From contig JANVCC010000018.1 of assembly GCA_025345505.1 (NCBI GenBank), forward strand, positions 39,543,242 through 39,607,241: 64,000 nt of DNA, in the 5' to 3' direction. Position numbers and translations under genes: made by a program. The notes beneath the pieces are model-generated. The model was not told where the DNA came from. It made no database searches and was given only the letters and a program-made list of their open reading frames with translations. Positions 62,041 to 64,000 of this stretch are shown here, in pieces. Within the stretch, counting starts at the first letter, position 1. Each line of letters opens with the position of its first letter. Source of the DNA: Todiramphus chloris collaris (taxonomy: Eukaryota > Chordata > Aves > Coraciiformes > Alcedinidae).

Positions 62041-62076
62041 ACGCTGGTACCCTTTTGTTGGTAAAATCATTTTAAT

Positions 62077-62094
62077 AAAAAAAAAAAAAAAAAA
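62077..62094 (+). repeat. Poly(A) run of 18
   Basis: Eighteen A residues preceded by TTTTAAT sit between the 5' end of the - strand CR1 and the start of the + strand CR1. CR1 does not generate such a tail, so it probably predates or marks the junction. Confidence 0.95.
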
Positions 62095-62154
62095 GGTTTC
62101 TACAAATTTTAGTATCAATTTGAGGTTTTTAAAGTCTGGACTCTTAAAGGTAAA

Positions 62155-63017
62155 TTAGCCAGTTTGCTATGACACCAAGATATGTGGTGCGGTTGACATG
62201 CTGGAGGCACAGATGATATCCAGACCTTGACAGTCTTTAGAGATGGGCCTGTGAAAATGTCTTGAAGTTCAACAAGGCGAAGTGCAACATCCTGCACATG
62301 GGTCAGGGCAATCTCAAACACAGATACAGGCTGGGTGATGCGTGGATTGAGAACAGCCCTGAGAAGATGGTTTTAGGGGTATTGTTGGATGAAAAACCGA
62401 GTATGATCCATCAGTCACATCTTGGGATGCATCAAGAGAAGTGTGGCCAGCAGATCAAGTAAAGCTCCCTTTACTCTGCTCACATGAGCCCCCCAGCTGG
62501 AGTAGTGTGTTGATGTCTGAGGCCCCCAGCATAAGAAAGACATGGACCTGCTCAAGTGGGTCCAGAGAAGGGCCATGAAGATGATCAAGTGGCTGGAGCA
62601 TCTTCTCTGTGACAACAGGCTGAGAGTTCAGGTTGTTCAGCCTGGAGAAGAGAAGGCTCCAAGGAGACTTTATAACAGCCTTTCAGTACTTAAAGGGTGT
62701 CAACAGGAAAGATGTGCAGGAACTTTTTGTCTTGGAGTGTAGTGACAAGACAAGGGGTAACAGTTTCAAACTGAAAGAAGGTAGATTTATATTAGATAGA
62801 AGAAATTCTTTACTGTGAGGGTGTTGAGACGCTGGAACAGGTTGTCCAGAAAAGTTGTGGATGCTCTCTCCCTGGAAGGATTCAAGGCCAGGTTGGATGG
62901 GACTTTGAGCAACCTAATCTATTGGAAGGTGCCTGTGCCCATGGCAGGTGGGTTGGAACTAGATGATCTTTAAAGTCCCTTCCAACCCAAGCCATTCTAT
63001 GATTCTATGATTCTATC
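62155..63017 (+). mobile_element. CR1 LINE, 5'-truncated, intact 3' tail
   Basis: The copy starts inside RT motif C (AGTTTGCTATGACACCAAGA, with one base missing from the FADD codons). It runs through the C-terminal domain (LFSLEKRRLQGD near 62640 and FKLKEGRFILDRRNSLL near 62765). It ends with GTTGGAACTAGATGATCTTT, CCTTCCAACCCAAG and three ATTCTATG-type octamers (62994-63017). Target-site direct repeats are not evident by eye. The intact tail indicates a normally 5'-truncated insertion. Confidence 0.96.
62157..62910 (+). pseudogene. CR1 ORF2 C-terminal fragment
   Basis: Covers the end of the RT palm, thumb and C-terminal region only. Frames of 61-66 codons (62262-62462, 62542-62742 and 62633-62818) are offset from each other. 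Example blocks are FNKAKCNILHMGQGN and LFSLEKRRLQGD-type sequence. It cannot encode a functional enzyme. Confidence 0.9.
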
Positions 63018-64000
63018 ATCTAGGGACTATGAATTTAGCACCTTGTCTAAGATACTAAAAAATGTGCTTCCCTGAATGTTGAAGATAGTCATGTAATACA
63101 GAAAAAATGCTCCAGAAAGCATTGTTCAATCTGCTCATGCACTTGCAAACGTATAGGCAGAGGCAATTAAAATTTTTCCAGACAGTTAGCTTAAATGACG
63201 GAAGTCCTATTGCTGTCCATATTGAGATGTACTGCTGTTTAACTAAGCAGTGTCTTTGTGTGCACTTCTCTGGATAATGTCCCTTACAAAAGGAGTGCTC
63301 TGGGACTCCCTTTGTTGCTATTGGTCTGTCAGTCTGCATGTACATTAACAGCATTCACTTCTGTCCAAAGTTTGCAGGCTGGTGGTGGTGCTGTTGACTG
63401 GCTTTTAAGTAGGATCTATGCAGGTGGGGGATTTACTTAGGAGGAAGTAGATGCAAATTTACTGCTGGTCTCAGCTTGAAATGACTCTCAAAAAAAAAGA
63501 GCCTTGGCTCCCTGGTCAGTCAGTCGTCATAGGCTTAGCACAGCCATGACTAAATTTCATTAAAATGTCTGAGCTGTAGTTCATAAAAGTGAGAAATGAA
63601 AACAGATGATCATGGGGATGGGGAAAGATGCTAGGTCTCATTGATCTGAAAAATTAAAACTTAGTACAGGTTATTATATATTCTCAAACATTAGCTGTTT
63701 GGGATTATACTTCCATCTGCAGATACAGTGAAACTTTGACCTCCTTCGTCTCTGACCGCTGGTCACTTTTGCAGTCTTTCCGACTACCAAATCCCCTGAA
63801 TTTTTTTGGAAGGCCTGAGGTTTTCTGATGCTGCTGCTCACTAGCAACTCCTCATCATGACTGGCAGCAGCTGTAGTTCTTGGAGTTCATATGCTTTTAC
63901 CCCCATTTGACATTTTTGGCAGAGAAACACTGTATTGGGAGTATCTCTTGCTCCATGCTGTCTATACCCCTGTTCCTATTGGTACTTTGAACTCCAAAGA
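63018..64000. other. Non-genic sequence
   Basis: No gene or repeat recognised after the CR1 tail. Frames of up to 99 codons on - (63055-63354) have no family features. Confidence 0.5.

Noticed and set aside
1-64000. CRISPR arrays, operons, riboswitches, rRNA or a bacterial/phage system
   Set aside because: Sequence character is avian nuclear: CR1, MIR and LTR repeats, low coding density, poly(A) and splice-like signals. No regularly spaced direct repeats with unique spacers were seen.

Overview
The window is vertebrate nuclear DNA and almost certainly avian. It is AT-rich, has no bacterial-style gene organisation, and carries CR1 LINEs with the usual bird 3' tail (tandem ATTCTATG-type octamers) plus one LTR of a type I recall from bird genomes. 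I can support no intact protein-coding gene. Every open frame below about 145 codons is either a fragment of a dead CR1 ORF2 or compatible with chance. I could not run a homology search, so a small exon of a real gene could be missed.

Layout. 1-11.4 kb is AT-rich non-genic sequence with one short CR1 tail (7.3 kb) and a GAAA microsatellite abutting a 10-base assembly gap (8.3 kb). A solo LTR lies at 11.39-12.52 kb, with a block of degenerate 40-50 bp internal units. At 15.7-16.2 kb is a CpG island, the only strong promoter-like feature. Downstream on the + strand are a 148-base segment with very good splice-site consensus (18.1-18.3 kb) and two well-formed poly(A) sites (19.87 and 25.59 kb). 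Together these could mark a short or non-coding transcription unit reading rightwards from the island. Two ancient MIR-like SINE remnants (17.3 and 22.5 kb) and an old CR1 tail (18.85 kb) lie in the same stretch.

25.6-51.6 kb is repeat-poor, apart from simple A/T tracts and a CR1 tail at 34.1-34.6 kb that has gained a perfect hairpin. 51.7-63.0 kb is a CR1 graveyard. It holds one 3' tail, one nearly full-length ORF2 copy on +, a truncated + copy, a long copy on -, and a + copy with an intact 3' tail. All ORF2 copies are broken, with substitutions in catalytic endonuclease or reverse-transcriptase motifs as well as frameshifts and stops. 63.0-64.0 kb shows nothing recognisable.

There is no cooperating gene system to describe. 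The elements most worth following up are the CpG island with its possible transcript, the internal repeat structure of the LTR, and the inactivation pattern and inverted arrangement of the CR1 cluster.
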